NCBI RefSeq assembly: GCF_024055595.1
Contig: NZ_JAMXOF010000002.1
Location: 930,001-994,000 of the forward strand
Length of the DNA: 64,000 bases
Direction: 5' to 3'
Source of the DNA: Mucilaginibacter aurantiaciroseus
GTDB lineage: Bacteria; Bacteroidota; Bacteroidia; Sphingobacteriales; Sphingobacteriaceae
Shown: positions 28,182 to 36,402 of the stretch, piece by piece
Layout: each line of letters opens with the position of its first letter
How positions within the stretch are numbered: position 1 is the stretch's first letter
Made by a program: the position numbers and the translations under genes
Notes under the pieces: generated by a model
The model's input: only the letters and a program-made list of their open reading frames with translations
Databases searched by the model: none
Told to the model about the DNA's origin: nothing

Positions 28182-30074
28182 TTACTTTTTAGCAGCAGGA
28201 GCCCAGGTATTATCTTTGGTGTTAGCATCCATGTAAATGCCGTTATCCAAAGTGATAGATTTTAAACTTTTACCTCTTTCAACTTTAAAGGTAACCAGTG
28301 TTTGTTTCTGGTTGGCTTCCCAAACCGCAGGGGTTTTGTGGATAGTTTTTGTTGTGCCATCAGCATACGTTATAACCACATCAAACGGGATTGCAAAACC
28401 GCCGATGTTAGCTACGGTTAAAGTATAACCATCTTTACCTGTTACCGGGTTTTTAATAGCCAAATCGTTATAGTAATTTGTGAAGAACCAATTGTTAAAG
28501 AACCAGTTTAGGTTACGGCCTGATACATTGCTCATCGAGTTGAAATAATCCCATGGGATAGGGTGTTTGCCATGCCACCTATCCATATAACCGTGCAATG
28601 CTTTTTTGAATAGTTCATCGCCAAGCATATCTTTCAATGCAAGGTAGCTTAATGATGGCTTGCCATAAGCGTTGTTGCCATAGCCGGTGGTCAGTTCGCT
28701 GGTCTGAGTAATCACCGGGATATCCTGGTTGCTCGAGCGGTTGTTGATCCACCCATTGATACGGAACTGTTTGTAAAATTCATCTGCTTTGGCTTTGCCT
28801 TTTTCGGCATTACCTATCAGGTATTCTAAAGTGGTGGCCCAGCCTTCATCCATAAACGCGTAACGGGTTTCGTTAATGCCCATGTAAAAAGGAAACCAGG
28901 TGTGTGCAATCTCATGGTCCTGCACAAGCTGTGCAAAGCCAGGGTCGCCCATTTGGCTGTCGTTCACCATCATCGGGTACTCCATATCTGCAAAACCCTG
29001 AAACGCCGTCATTTTAGGGAACGGATAAGGTACGCCCGGCCAGTTGTGGCTAAACCAGCCTAAAGCATTACGGCCATATTGTACCGATTTTTTGAAATCG
29101 GTACCGGCTACAGAGTAAGCAGCCTGCATGCTTGATCGCCTTCCGGTTTTGCTATCCACAATAACACTGCCGGCATCCCAAATGTAATGGTTGCTTAGGC
29201 CAACAGCTACGTCGCTGATGTCGGTTGCGGTCCATGTCCAGGTGTTGCTGGCGCTTTGGTTGGTTACCTTGTTACCGGTCACTTCATCAATGGTAGCCAC
29301 ATTAATGGTGCTGTCGCTGGTCATTGATCTTTGCAGGCGGTCGGCATATTCTTTCTGTAAAACTTTGGTTGGGTTTTGCAGTGTACCGGTAGCCCAAACA
29401 ATAAAGTTTTTAGGCACGGTTACATTCAAGGTATAATCATTAAAGTCGTTATAAAACTCTTGCGCGTCAACAAAGGCTATGCGGTCCCAGCCGTTATAAT
29501 CGTCATAAACAGAAACGCGTGGGTAAAAGTAAGCCAGGTAATAGCTGGTGCTGTCTATCTGCCCTTCGCGGCCGCTTTGTTTTGATGCATCAAAGTGCCA
29601 CGAGATGTTGATCTTAACCGAATCATGCGGCATCAATGGTTTGCCTAAACCAACAGCCTGGTTGGTAGATGCATTTTGCACATTGTTCCAAGGCTTTTTT
29701 TGGCCGGCAATTAAAAAAGTATCTATCTGGATGCCGGATGTTAAATAATCAGCCCCCGCATCTCCCATACGGGCAGATCCCGGGCGGTGGATGTTTAGGA
29801 TCAGTTTCATGTTCAGCCTTTTTAAGGTGTCGGGGCTGTTGTTAATGTAAGTAATGGTTTCGGTACCTTTTACGGTACTTAGCGGCGGCGCGGCAGTTAT
29901 CGAGATATTGTAACGCGCGCGGTTTTGCCAGTATTTGGCGCCGGGTTTACCATCAAGGCTACGGGTTTCGTTGTCATACGCTTTTTTAATATCGCGCGGC
30001 ATGTAAAGGCTTTGGGCCTGCAATTGTAACAGCGCTATGCTGCAAATTGCGGTAAACAGGACTTTTTTAAACAT
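28182..30074 (-). CDS. M1 family zinc metallopeptidase, exported
   Basis: 630 residues. Signal peptide MFKKVLFTAICSIALLQLQA. Beta-saddle N-domain, then the gluzincin site HEIAH at 387-391 with the third ligand Glu410 in MDEGWAT exactly 18 residues later, so zinc binding is intact. The exopeptidase GAMEN motif is replaced by FADMEYP near 361-367. The C-terminal domain (about 530-620) has the pattern of periplasmic Bacteroidota M1 proteins. Probably degrades oligopeptides in the periplasm. Single gene with its own terminator. Confidence 0.92.
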   Translation of the reverse strand: MFKKVLFTAICSIALLQLQAQSLYMPRDIKKAYDNETRSLDGKPGAKYWQNRARYNISITAAPPLSTVKGTETITYINNSPDTLKRLNMKLILNIHRPGSARMGDAGADYLTSGIQIDTFLIAGQKKPWNNVQNASTNQAVGLGKPLMPHDSVKINISWHFDASKQSGREGQIDSTSYYLAYFYPRVSVYDDYNGWDRIAFVDAQEFYNDFNDYTLNVTVPKNFIVWATGTLQNPTKVLQKEYADRLQRSMTSDSTINVATIDEVTGNKVTNQSASNTWTWTATDISDVAVGLSNHYIWDAGSVIVDSKTGRRSSMQAAYSVAGTDFKKSVQYGRNALGWFSHNWPGVPYPFPKMTAFQGFADMEYPMMVNDSQMGDPGFAQLVQDHEIAHTWFPFYMGINETRYAFMDEGWATTLEYLIGNAEKGKAKADEFYKQFRINGWINNRSSNQDIPVITQTSELTTGYGNNAYGKPSLSYLALKDMLGDELFKKALHGYMDRWHGKHPIPWDYFNSMSNVSGRNLNWFFNNWFFTNYYNDLAIKNPVTGKDGYTLTVANIGGFAIPFDVVITYADGTTKTIHKTPAVWEANQKQTLVTFKVERGKSLKSITLDNGIYMDANTKDNTWAPAAKK

Positions 30075-30337
30075 AATAAATCATAAGTTTTTGTAAAAAC
30101 ACATAACAAATGTAGAATAAACCTTTGATGATTTTGGTAAGCGAATTGTTACAATACTTGCTTGTTTGGCGGCTTTTATTTATATTCCTTTGCATTAAGT
30201 TATTTTAGTAGGGGTATTAAATAACTATACAAAGCCGGGCTTTATAGTCCGGTTTTGTTATTTTAAGGGCTTTTTGGCTGATGTTAACCGGTAATGTATT
30301 CCTTTGCTATCAGCGTAAATAACTTGTCGTTATCTGC

Positions 30338-30780
30338 TTACCCATCAAAGTTCTCCGTAAGCAACTGCTTCATTTCATCATACTTTAATAACTTGGCTAT
30401 CATAAAAAGCATGCGGTATGCGGTGATATTGATGTGCTCTAAAATCTGTAAAATAAAGCATTAGGTCAAGATCATTAATCAATGGTATATTTTGCCCAAC
30501 ATCCAAATAAAACCCATTTTTCACTATAGATCTGATGGGGTTGCAACCCTCGGGGCGATTGAGTTTCGCCTATTAGTTTATAAATTTCTTCCATCCGTTC
30601 CACCTGCTTATCAACGTCGCCGCCAAATTCGCCTACGGCAAGTTTAAGCGCTTTAAACGATGCCAGTTTTACAAGGTCATCTGCACGCTGCTGTAAAAAA
30701 CGTTTACCGTTGAAAATACGGGTAAGGTGATGTAAAATGATCTGTTTTAAAAAATGCAGCAGCGGGAGCAGGTGGGGTAT
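30338..30780 (-). pseudogene. DUF892/YciF-like ferritin-fold protein, frameshifted
   Basis: On the minus strand, pieces in order and in different frames: ILHHLTRIFNGKRFLQQRAD, SFKALKLAVGEFGGDVDKQV, MEEIYKLIGE, then RSIVKNGFYLDVGQNIPLIN and DLDLMLYFTDF, then QILEHINITAYRMLFMIAKL and KYDEMKQLLTENFDG ending at TAA 30338-30340. This order matches DUF892 (YciE/YciF) ferritin-like proteins, which are stress-linked. At least two frameshifts (near 30535 and 30440) abolish it. The 260 bp before it (30075-30337) and 145 bp after hold nothing else recognisable. Confidence 0.72.
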
Positions 30781-30925
30781 GAGGGGCTATCTTGCTTAAA
30801 TTACTATGAAAAGGAAACACAAAAATCAATTTAATTTAGTTAATATAAAAACGATTAATACGCATTTGAAGTTAAATTGACAGTATTAATATCATTTTTA
30901 AAGCATTGCTCCTTATTATTGCAAC

Positions 30926-31870
30926 ATGAGATATAAGTTAGGTGATTTTGTACGCTTTGTTGACGAAAAATTGGAAGGCTACGTAACCCGCATCATCGAC
31001 GAGCAGATGATAGGCGTTACCGTTGAGGACGATTTTGAGATTCCCGTTTTAGCCAGCAAGGTTACCTACGTACACGGCCACGGTGCCGAAAGCCACGATG
31101 AGGAATACATTGCCGAATTAAAACCTGTAGGCGAGTTTAAAAGCAAAGGCGTGCACATTGCTGTAGTGGCCGATGCCAAAGCCCAGGCTTTAGTGCATTT
31201 GTATATCATCAACGAAACATCTTATCAATTACTTACCTCGGTTACCGCTCAGCAGCAGAAGGATTTTAAAGGTGAGTTTTCTGGCATTATCGAAGCTAAC
31301 GGTGTAGCAAAAATATATTCGGCTAAACTATCAGATCTGCAATTGTGGCCTAAGTTGATCTTCCAGGGGTTGTTTTATACCAGGCAAAACCAGCCGTCGG
31401 TTAGCCCCCTTAATGTGAGCGAGCAATTTAAAGCAAAAGATTTTTCGGGCGCTAAAAAGCTTGTTCCGTATATTAAACAACTGGGCTGGATGATTCAACT
31501 GGATGAACCGGAACTGATCATAGATGCTGAAAAATTAAAGGAAAGCTTTTTTAAACCCGCCGAAGAAAAAGCCCAAACCGTAGCCAAGCCTGTAAGCGAA
31601 CTTGACCTGCATATTGAAAAACTGCGCGACGACCACCAGTTCCTGAGCAGCAGCGAGATCCTAAATATTCAAACAGATCATTTTAAAAAAGCGCTTGATG
31701 CCGCCATTGTTCACCAGATGCCCGATATCACGTTCATCCACGGTACGGGTAACGGCATCCTGAAACACGAACTGCATAAACTGCTAAGCAAGCACCCCAA
31801 GGTGCAAACCTTTATGGATGCCCGTAAAGAGAAGTTTGGATATGGCGCTACAAAGGTGGTGTTGAAGTAG
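30926..31870 (+). CDS. DUF2027 and Smr domain protein
   Basis: 314 residues. N-terminal DUF2027 (MRYKLGDFVRFVDEKLEG, SH3-like start) and middle beta-rich region, then a C-terminal Smr domain (about 230-314) with ELDLHIEKL and the HGTGNGIL motif typical of Smr nucleases. This architecture is characteristic of Bacteroidota. The Smr part suggests RNA or DNA cleavage, possibly in ribosome rescue or repair; no partner is visible. The last 87 bp overlap the extended frame of the convergent HigA gene. Confidence 0.85.
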   Translation: MRYKLGDFVRFVDEKLEGYVTRIIDEQMIGVTVEDDFEIPVLASKVTYVHGHGAESHDEEYIAELKPVGEFKSKGVHIAVVADAKAQALVHLYIINETSYQLLTSVTAQQQKDFKGEFSGIIEANGVAKIYSAKLSDLQLWPKLIFQGLFYTRQNQPSVSPLNVSEQFKAKDFSGAKKLVPYIKQLGWMIQLDEPELIIDAEKLKESFFKPAEEKAQTVAKPVSELDLHIEKLRDDHQFLSSSEILNIQTDHFKKALDAAIVHQMPDITFIHGTGNGILKHELHKLLSKHPKVQTFMDARKEKFGYGATKVVLK

Positions 31871-32170
31871 GACGAAGTTAAGCGCTTTTAAGTTGTTTGA
31901 TATTATCAATTCCGCGTGCTTCTTGATCATGGCGTCTTCAATATCAAAATCATCCTGCAGGCCAAGCCAAAACTTTGCGCTATTGCAAAAAAAGCGACTA
32001 AAACGCAATGCTGTATCAGCGGCTATTCTTCGGTTGCCCTTTATAATTTGGTAAATGCGTGTTTGGGGAATATGCGTTTCCTTTGCCAGCCTGTAAGGGG
32101 TTGCATCTAACGGAAGTAAAAACTCTTCGAGTAATATTTTGCCGGGGTGTATGTTAGGTAATTTTTCCAT
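31784..32170 (-). CDS. higA: HigA-type antitoxin/XRE regulator, probably frameshifted, no toxin
   Basis: 128-residue frame. The XRE helix-turn-helix with HigA wording is complete (HPGKILLEEFL, ATPYRLAKETHIPQTRIYQI, NRRIAADTALRFSRFF, FWLGLQDDFDIEDA). After residue about 83 the frame runs KKHAELIISNN and continues into the smr gene. In the neighbouring frame the same DNA reads EARGIDNIKQLKSA then TAA at 31878-31880, a normal HigA end lying 8 bp outside smr. So a 1-bp shift near 31920 probably altered the tail. No higB toxin precedes it: only 96 bp separate it from the divergent arsR. The DNA-binding part may still be made. Confidence 0.75.
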   Translation of the reverse strand: MEKLPNIHPGKILLEEFLLPLDATPYRLAKETHIPQTRIYQIIKGNRRIAADTALRFSRFFCNSAKFWLGLQDDFDIEDAMIKKHAELIISNNLKALNFVLLQHHLCSAISKLLFTGIHKGLHLGVLA

Positions 32171-32245
32171 TTAACGATAAACTAAAATTTTAACTTCGCT
32201 TGCGTTTGAATAATTAAATGTAAAATTAAAAAAACCTCGAATATT

Positions 32246-32263
32246 AATCGTAATATTGCGATT
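32246..32263. promoter_or_regulatory. ArsR-type operator upstream of arsR
   Basis: AATCGTAATATTGCGATT, a near-perfect 18-bp palindrome, sits 4-21 bp before the arsR start. Its core ATCGTAATATT recurs in the intercistronic palindrome at 32611-32634. It also lies in the divergent higA-arsR gap. Confidence 0.75.
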
Positions 32264-32266
32264 GGT

Positions 32267-32596
32267 ATGGGCGTTACTAAAACAGATAATTTTAATGATG
32301 AGCAAAATAGATTGGCTACGCAATTAAAAGCGATTGCACACCCGGCCCGTATCGCCATTTTGCAGCACATCATCAATGCTAATGCCTGTATCTGCGGCGA
32401 TTTGGTAGACGAACTTGGTTTGGCACAGGCCACCATTTCCCAGCATTTAAAAGAATTAAAAAATGCCGGCCTTATCCAGGGAACAATAGAGGGTGTTAGC
32501 GTATGCTACTGCATCGAACTAAAAGCCTGGAAAGCTTTACAAAACGAGATAAATACCATGTTTACATCTTATAAAGATGTAAATACCTGTTGTTAG
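32267..32596 (+). CDS. arsR: ArsR family arsenic-responsive repressor
   Basis: 109 residues, winged helix. HPARIAILQHI, then NACICGDLVDELGLAQATIS with a Cys-x-Cys in the sensing helix as in arsenite-binding ArsR, then SQHLKELKNAGLI. The protein ends in a Cys pair (VNTCC), a likely extra metalloid ligand. First gene of the unit arsR - DUF6428 - arsC - acr3. Palindromic operators flank it on both sides, so autoregulation is expected. Confidence 0.92.
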   Translation: MGVTKTDNFNDEQNRLATQLKAIAHPARIAILQHIINANACICGDLVDELGLAQATISQHLKELKNAGLIQGTIEGVSVCYCIELKAWKALQNEINTMFTSYKDVNTCC

Positions 32597-32610
32597 ATTT
32601 TTTTGCTTAA

Positions 32611-32634
32611 ATCTATCGTAATATTACGATAGAT
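32611..32634. promoter_or_regulatory. second ArsR-type operator between arsR and the DUF6428 gene
   Basis: Perfect 24-bp palindrome with half-site ATCTATCGTAAT, sharing ATCGTAATATT with the site upstream of arsR. Its place 15 bp after arsR and 18 bp before the next gene suggests a separate repressed promoter for the detoxification genes. Confidence 0.78.
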
Positions 32635-32652
32635 AAAATTAAATATATAATT

Positions 32653-33210
32653 ATGGAACACTTAAAATGGAGCGCTTTTAAAGAACAACTACAGGCAAAC
32701 CCGCAGCTAATACTGCAGTTTAGGTATGCCGAAAATAAATGGGTAGATGCATCCTACCACATCACCGAAATTAAGCAGGCGCCCATCACATCGGTAGACT
32801 GCGGCGGCGTGATGAATAGGTGGACGGAAATCATCGTACAACTTTGGGAACCGGAAGATCAACAGCAGGAGAGGGCAATGGAGGTAAGCAAAGCTTTGTC
32901 TATTATTAATTTGGTTGAAAAAACTTTAACCTTAGATGCAGATGGTATAGTTAAAATTGAATTTGGTAACCAACAATTTGATACCCGCCAAATGCTGCCT
33001 ATAAATTTGCTTATAGATGGCGATAACCTGGTGGTAGACCTACGCCCCGATGCCGTACAATGTAAAGCCATTGATCGTGGCGGCAGCTGTGGTACCAATG
33101 ATAAAGGGGAGGAATGCTGCACCCCAACAGCCGCGGTTAAACCAAAGATACAAATGCAAAACCTTGCCGCCGATGCTTCTTGCTGTGCGCCGGGATTGGG
33201 TTGCTGTTAA
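32653..33210 (+). CDS. DUF6428 family protein with Cys-rich tail, arsenic operon
   Basis: 185 residues, no signal peptide. N-terminal about 125 residues form the DUF6428 domain (WSAFKEQLQANPQLILQFRY, SVDCGGVMNRWTEIIVQLWE), regularly found between arsR and arsC in Bacteroidota. The C-terminal 55 residues carry eight Cys including three CC pairs (GEECCTP, ASCCAPG, LGCC at the end), which suggests thiolate binding of As(III) or another soft metal. Biochemical role is not established; a cytosolic metalloid carrier is inferred from context. 11 bp before arsC. Confidence 0.85.
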   Translation: MEHLKWSAFKEQLQANPQLILQFRYAENKWVDASYHITEIKQAPITSVDCGGVMNRWTEIIVQLWEPEDQQQERAMEVSKALSIINLVEKTLTLDADGIVKIEFGNQQFDTRQMLPINLLIDGDNLVVDLRPDAVQCKAIDRGGSCGTNDKGEECCTPTAAVKPKIQMQNLAADASCCAPGLGCC

Positions 33211-33221
33211 TTAAAATTATT

Positions 33222-33638
33222 ATGAAAAATATATTAGTACTATGCACCGGCAACAGCTGCCGCAGCCAAATAGCAGAAGGTTACCTGCGCCATTACGCAG
33301 GCGTTAATGCGACTATTTATAGCGCCGGGATAGAAACACATGGCGTTAACCCTAAAGCTATCGCGGTGATGGCTGCGGATGGGATTGACCTATCGGCACA
33401 TACCTCAAACCATGTGGATGAGTATTTGAACATCTCGTTTGATTGCGTGATAACCGTATGCGACAACGCAAACGAAGCCTGCCCGTTTTTCCCGGGGGAT
33501 GTTAAGCGCTTTCATCACAATTTCCCCGACCCGGCAAAGGCTACGGGAACCCCTGATGAGGTAATGGCCGAATTTACACGCGTACGCGATATGATAAAGG
33601 TGTACTCGCAAGATTTTGTAAAACAACACATCCAATAA
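33222..33638 (+). CDS. arsC: arsenate reductase, thioredoxin-coupled LMW-PTP type
   Basis: 138 residues from ATG 33222; the longer frame from 33180 overlaps the DUF6428 gene and is not needed. LMW protein tyrosine phosphatase fold: P-loop [10 protein letters not shown] with the nucleophile Cys, [12 protein letters not shown] carrying the two further redox Cys of the thioredoxin-coupled ArsC, and the general acid in [10 protein letters not shown]. Reduces arsenate to arsenite for export by the downstream Acr3. 4 bp before acr3. Confidence 0.92.
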   Translation: MKNILVLCTGNSCRSQIAEGYLRHYAGVNATIYSAGIETHGVNPKAIAVMAADGIDLSAHTSNHVDEYLNISFDCVITVCDNANEACPFFPGDVKRFHHNFPDPAKATGTPDEVMAEFTRVRDMIKVYSQDFVKQHIQ

Positions 33639-33642
33639 AATT

Positions 33643-34701
33643 ATGACGGCTAACAATTGCGCCCCGGCGGCCAACCGAAAACAACTTGGCTTTTTAGACC
33701 GCTACCTCACCTTATGGATTTTTATGGCGATGGCTATAGGTGTTGCCATAGGTTATTTTGTGCCTTCCGCGCCTGCTTTTATCAATTCATACTCCAGCGG
33801 TACAACTAATATTCCGTTAGCTATTGGGTTAATATTAATGATGTATCCGCCCCTGGCTAAAGTAAAGTATGAAAACCTGGGCGAAGTGTTTCGTAACACC
33901 AAAGTTTTAAGCCTGTCTCTATTCCTGAACTGGATAGTAGGGCCGATACTAATGTTTGCGCTGGCCCTGATCTTTCTGCATGATAAACCGGATTATATGA
34001 TAGGCCTTATTTTGATAGGCCTTGCCCGCTGTATAGCCATGGTGATTGTTTGGAACGAACTCGCCGAAGGTAACCGGGAATATGCCGCGGGGCTGGTGGC
34101 ATTAAACAGCATCTTCCAGGTATTGCTTTACAGCGTTTATGCTTATGTATTTATTACTATACTGTTGCCCTTATTTGGTATGAAGAGCGAGGTGGTGAAC
34201 ATCACCATCGGCCAGATAGCAAAATCGGTATGCATTTATCTTGGGATCCCTTTCGCAGCAGGGATCATTAGCAGGTATATACTAATCAAACTAAAAGGGG
34301 AGGAGTGGTTCAATCAAAAGTTCTTACCGGTAGTTTCGCCTGTAACGTTAATCGCATTATTGTTTACTATAGTAGTAATGTTTAGCCTAAAAGGGCAACT
34401 TATTGTCCAGATCCCGTTTGATGTGGTTCGTATTGCTATACCGTTGGTTATTTATTTCGCCATCATGTTTTTGGTGAGCTTTTTTGCCGGCAAGCGTATG
34501 GGGGCCGATTATTCCAAAAATGCATCCATCGCCTTCACCGCGGCGGGTAACAATTTTGAGTTGGCTATAGCGGTAGCAATTGGGGTTTTCGGTATAAACT
34601 CAGGCGAAGCTTTCGCCGGGGTTATTGGTCCGCTGGTAGAAGTGCCTGCCTTGATCATCCTGGTAAAAGTGGCCATTTGGCTGCGGGATAAGTATTATTA
34701 G
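33643..34701 (+). CDS. acr3: ACR3-family arsenite efflux transporter
   Basis: 352 residues with about ten membrane helices and the ACR3 signatures [19 protein letters not shown] (functional Cys) and [15 protein letters not shown]. Exports arsenite across the inner membrane by proton exchange. Last gene of the arsenic unit. A short Cys near the N-terminus ([12 protein letters not shown]) is unusual but not in a known site. Confidence 0.95.
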   Translation: MTANNCAPAANRKQLGFLDRYLTLWIFMAMAIGVAIGYFVPSAPAFINSYSSGTTNIPLAIGLILMMYPPLAKVKYENLGEVFRNTKVLSLSLFLNWIVGPILMFALALIFLHDKPDYMIGLILIGLARCIAMVIVWNELAEGNREYAAGLVALNSIFQVLLYSVYAYVFITILLPLFGMKSEVVNITIGQIAKSVCIYLGIPFAAGIISRYILIKLKGEEWFNQKFLPVVSPVTLIALLFTIVVMFSLKGQLIVQIPFDVVRIAIPLVIYFAIMFLVSFFAGKRMGADYSKNASIAFTAAGNNFELAIAVAIGVFGINSGEAFAGVIGPLVEVPALIILVKVAIWLRDKYY

Positions 34702-34771
34702 CTAACATGAACCTCTCCTGACAAACAAAATTCGCCTCCTTGCTATTTCTCTTGTATAAAATTTATAACAA

Positions 34772-35608
34772 ATGAGTAAAGTATGGTTCATAACAGGCTG
34801 CTCCACCGGTTTCGGGCGCGAGTTAGCCAAAGAGGTGCTGGCCGCAGGTAATAAAGCCGCTGTAGCATCGCGTAATACCAACGATATTAAAGATATTATT
34901 GCCGATTACCCCGACACCGCCGTCGCGGTAAAACTGGATGTAACCAAGGCCGATGAAATTACTGCCGCTGTTAAGCAGGTAAACCAAAAATTTGGCCGCA
35001 TAGATGTACTGGTTAACAATGCCGGTATAGGCTATTTTGGCGCGATAGAAGAGAGCGAGGATGATGCCGTTCGCAATATGTTCGAAATCAATTTTTGGGG
35101 ATTAAATAACGTTACCAAAGCCGTATTGCCAACCTTGCGCAAGCAAAGGAGCGGGCATATAGTGAATATTGCATCGATAGGAGGCTTGGTTGGTTTCCCC
35201 GGAGTAGGTTTTTATAATGCTACCAAATTTGCGGTAGATGGTTATTCTGAAGCTTTGGCTAAGGAGATCGCACCGTTAGGTATCAAAGTTACAGTAGTTG
35301 CACCAAGTGGTTTCCGTACCGATTGGGCAGGCCGATCTGCTAATGACAGCCCGATAGAGATAGACGATTACAAAGCAACCGCAGGTACCAATAAGGATGC
35401 CATCCGAGGGTACAGCGGCAAACAACCCGGCGACCCGGTACGCGCAGCAAAAGCAATTGTTAAAGCTGTTGACGATGCTAACCCACCATTGCACCTGCTG
35501 TTAGGCGCAGCCGCATTAAAAGGCGGCCGCAATAAGCTGGAAGTACTAAAGAAGGATTTTGATGCCTGGGAAGAAACTACAACAGGTGCCGATTACCCGC
35601 AGGAATAA
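34772..35608 (+). CDS. short-chain dehydrogenase/reductase, classical SDR
   Basis: 278 residues. Cofactor motif TGCSTGFGRELA, structural NNAGIG, and catalytic Ser in NIASIGG with Tyr-x-x-x-Lys in FYNATKFAVDG. An Arg (SRNTND) after strand 2 hints at NADPH. Substrate unknown. 70 bp after acr3 and followed by a terminator, so probably separate from the arsenic genes. Confidence 0.9.
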   Translation: MSKVWFITGCSTGFGRELAKEVLAAGNKAAVASRNTNDIKDIIADYPDTAVAVKLDVTKADEITAAVKQVNQKFGRIDVLVNNAGIGYFGAIEESEDDAVRNMFEINFWGLNNVTKAVLPTLRKQRSGHIVNIASIGGLVGFPGVGFYNATKFAVDGYSEALAKEIAPLGIKVTVVAPSGFRTDWAGRSANDSPIEIDDYKATAGTNKDAIRGYSGKQPGDPVRAAKAIVKAVDDANPPLHLLLGAAALKGGRNKLEVLKKDFDAWEETTTGADYPQE

Positions 35609-35628
35609 TTGTGCACAGATCATATCAA

Positions 35629-35657
35629 GCCCCGCCTGAAAAAGCGGGGCCTTTTTA
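35629..35657 (+). terminator. terminator of the SDR gene
   Basis: Stem GCCCCGC / GCGGGGC with 8-nt loop followed by a T-run, about 20 bp past the stop. Confidence 0.82.
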
Positions 35658-35736
35658 TTTTAAATATAATTTATCTTTTGTCGGCATGGTAATTGCATTA
35701 CAGTTAATAGTTATAAACCATTAAATAATATATACC

Positions 35737-36240
35737 ATGAAAAAGATAAGTTTAATAATGGCGACGGCCTTTGCAGCATTTGCTATCAACGCTGCTGCAA
35801 AAACACACACAACCACATCTGCTAATAAAGCATTTTTGTTAACAGGTAACTTAACTGCCCAGCAGGATACCGTGCCTAAAAAACAAAAAACTAAAACAAG
35901 GAGTACAACTCCAACTACGCCAACAAGCCCAACCAGCCCAATGACGCCAACAAACCCTACTAACCCAAGTTATCCTACAACACCAACAAACCCTACGGCC
36001 CCAACCAGCCCAACTAACCCTACTGTACCAACAGCGCCGGTACCAACCATGCCGAACCCGACCGTACCATCAACAAGTCCAACCAGCCCGACTGTGCCCA
36101 CACAAACACCAGCTGTGCCAACGCAAAGCCCGGCAATACCAAGCAGTACATCGCCAACCGCGCCACGTACAACTTCGCCTGCAGCACCGGCATCCGGTAC
36201 AACTCCTGCAGCACCTGTAGTGCCGCGTCCGGGTAAATAA
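35737..36240 (+). CDS. secreted Pro/Thr-rich low-complexity protein
   Basis: 167 residues. Signal peptide MKKISLIMATAFAAFAINAAA, a short linker with Lys (PKKQKTKTR), then about 110 residues of degenerate triplets P-T-x / P-x-x with N, S, A or V (for example TPTNPTNPSYPTTP), ending PVVPRPGK. Resembles extended cell-wall linker or antifreeze-like mucin proteins; probably unfolded or polyproline-like in the periplasm. Function unknown. An antisense Arg/Cys-rich frame across it is an artefact of the repeat. Confidence 0.7.
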   Translation: MKKISLIMATAFAAFAINAAAKTHTTTSANKAFLLTGNLTAQQDTVPKKQKTKTRSTTPTTPTSPTSPMTPTNPTNPSYPTTPTNPTAPTSPTNPTVPTAPVPTMPNPTVPSTSPTSPTVPTQTPAVPTQSPAIPSSTSPTAPRTTSPAAPASGTTPAAPVVPRPGK

Positions 36241-36262
36241 TAACATATAATATAAATGTGAG

Positions 36263-36297
36263 AAATGCCGGTGAAGCGAAAGTTTCACCGGCATTTT
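36263..36297 (+). terminator. terminator of the Pro/Thr-rich gene
   Basis: 13-bp stem AAATGCCGGTGAA / TTCACCGGCATTT with 7-nt loop and T-run. The long frame of the GH130 ORF would begin here, supporting the later start at 36403. Confidence 0.88.
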
Positions 36298-36402
36298 TTG
36301 TTTACACATTCGGCATTTATTTGGTTAATCAATTATTTAAGAATTTTTATCAGAAACCATTGTATAAGCAGGATGTTAAAGCATCGTACCACTACATATA
36401 TT

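Noticed and set aside
36070-36309. Cys/Arg-rich minus-strand frame over the Pro/Thr gene
   Set aside because: Its composition is a by-product of reading CCA/ACN repeats in reverse; no motif or start support.
36265-36402. Longer GH130 start at 36265
   Set aside because: The start lies within the terminator hairpin of the upstream gene, and the extra 46 residues look random.
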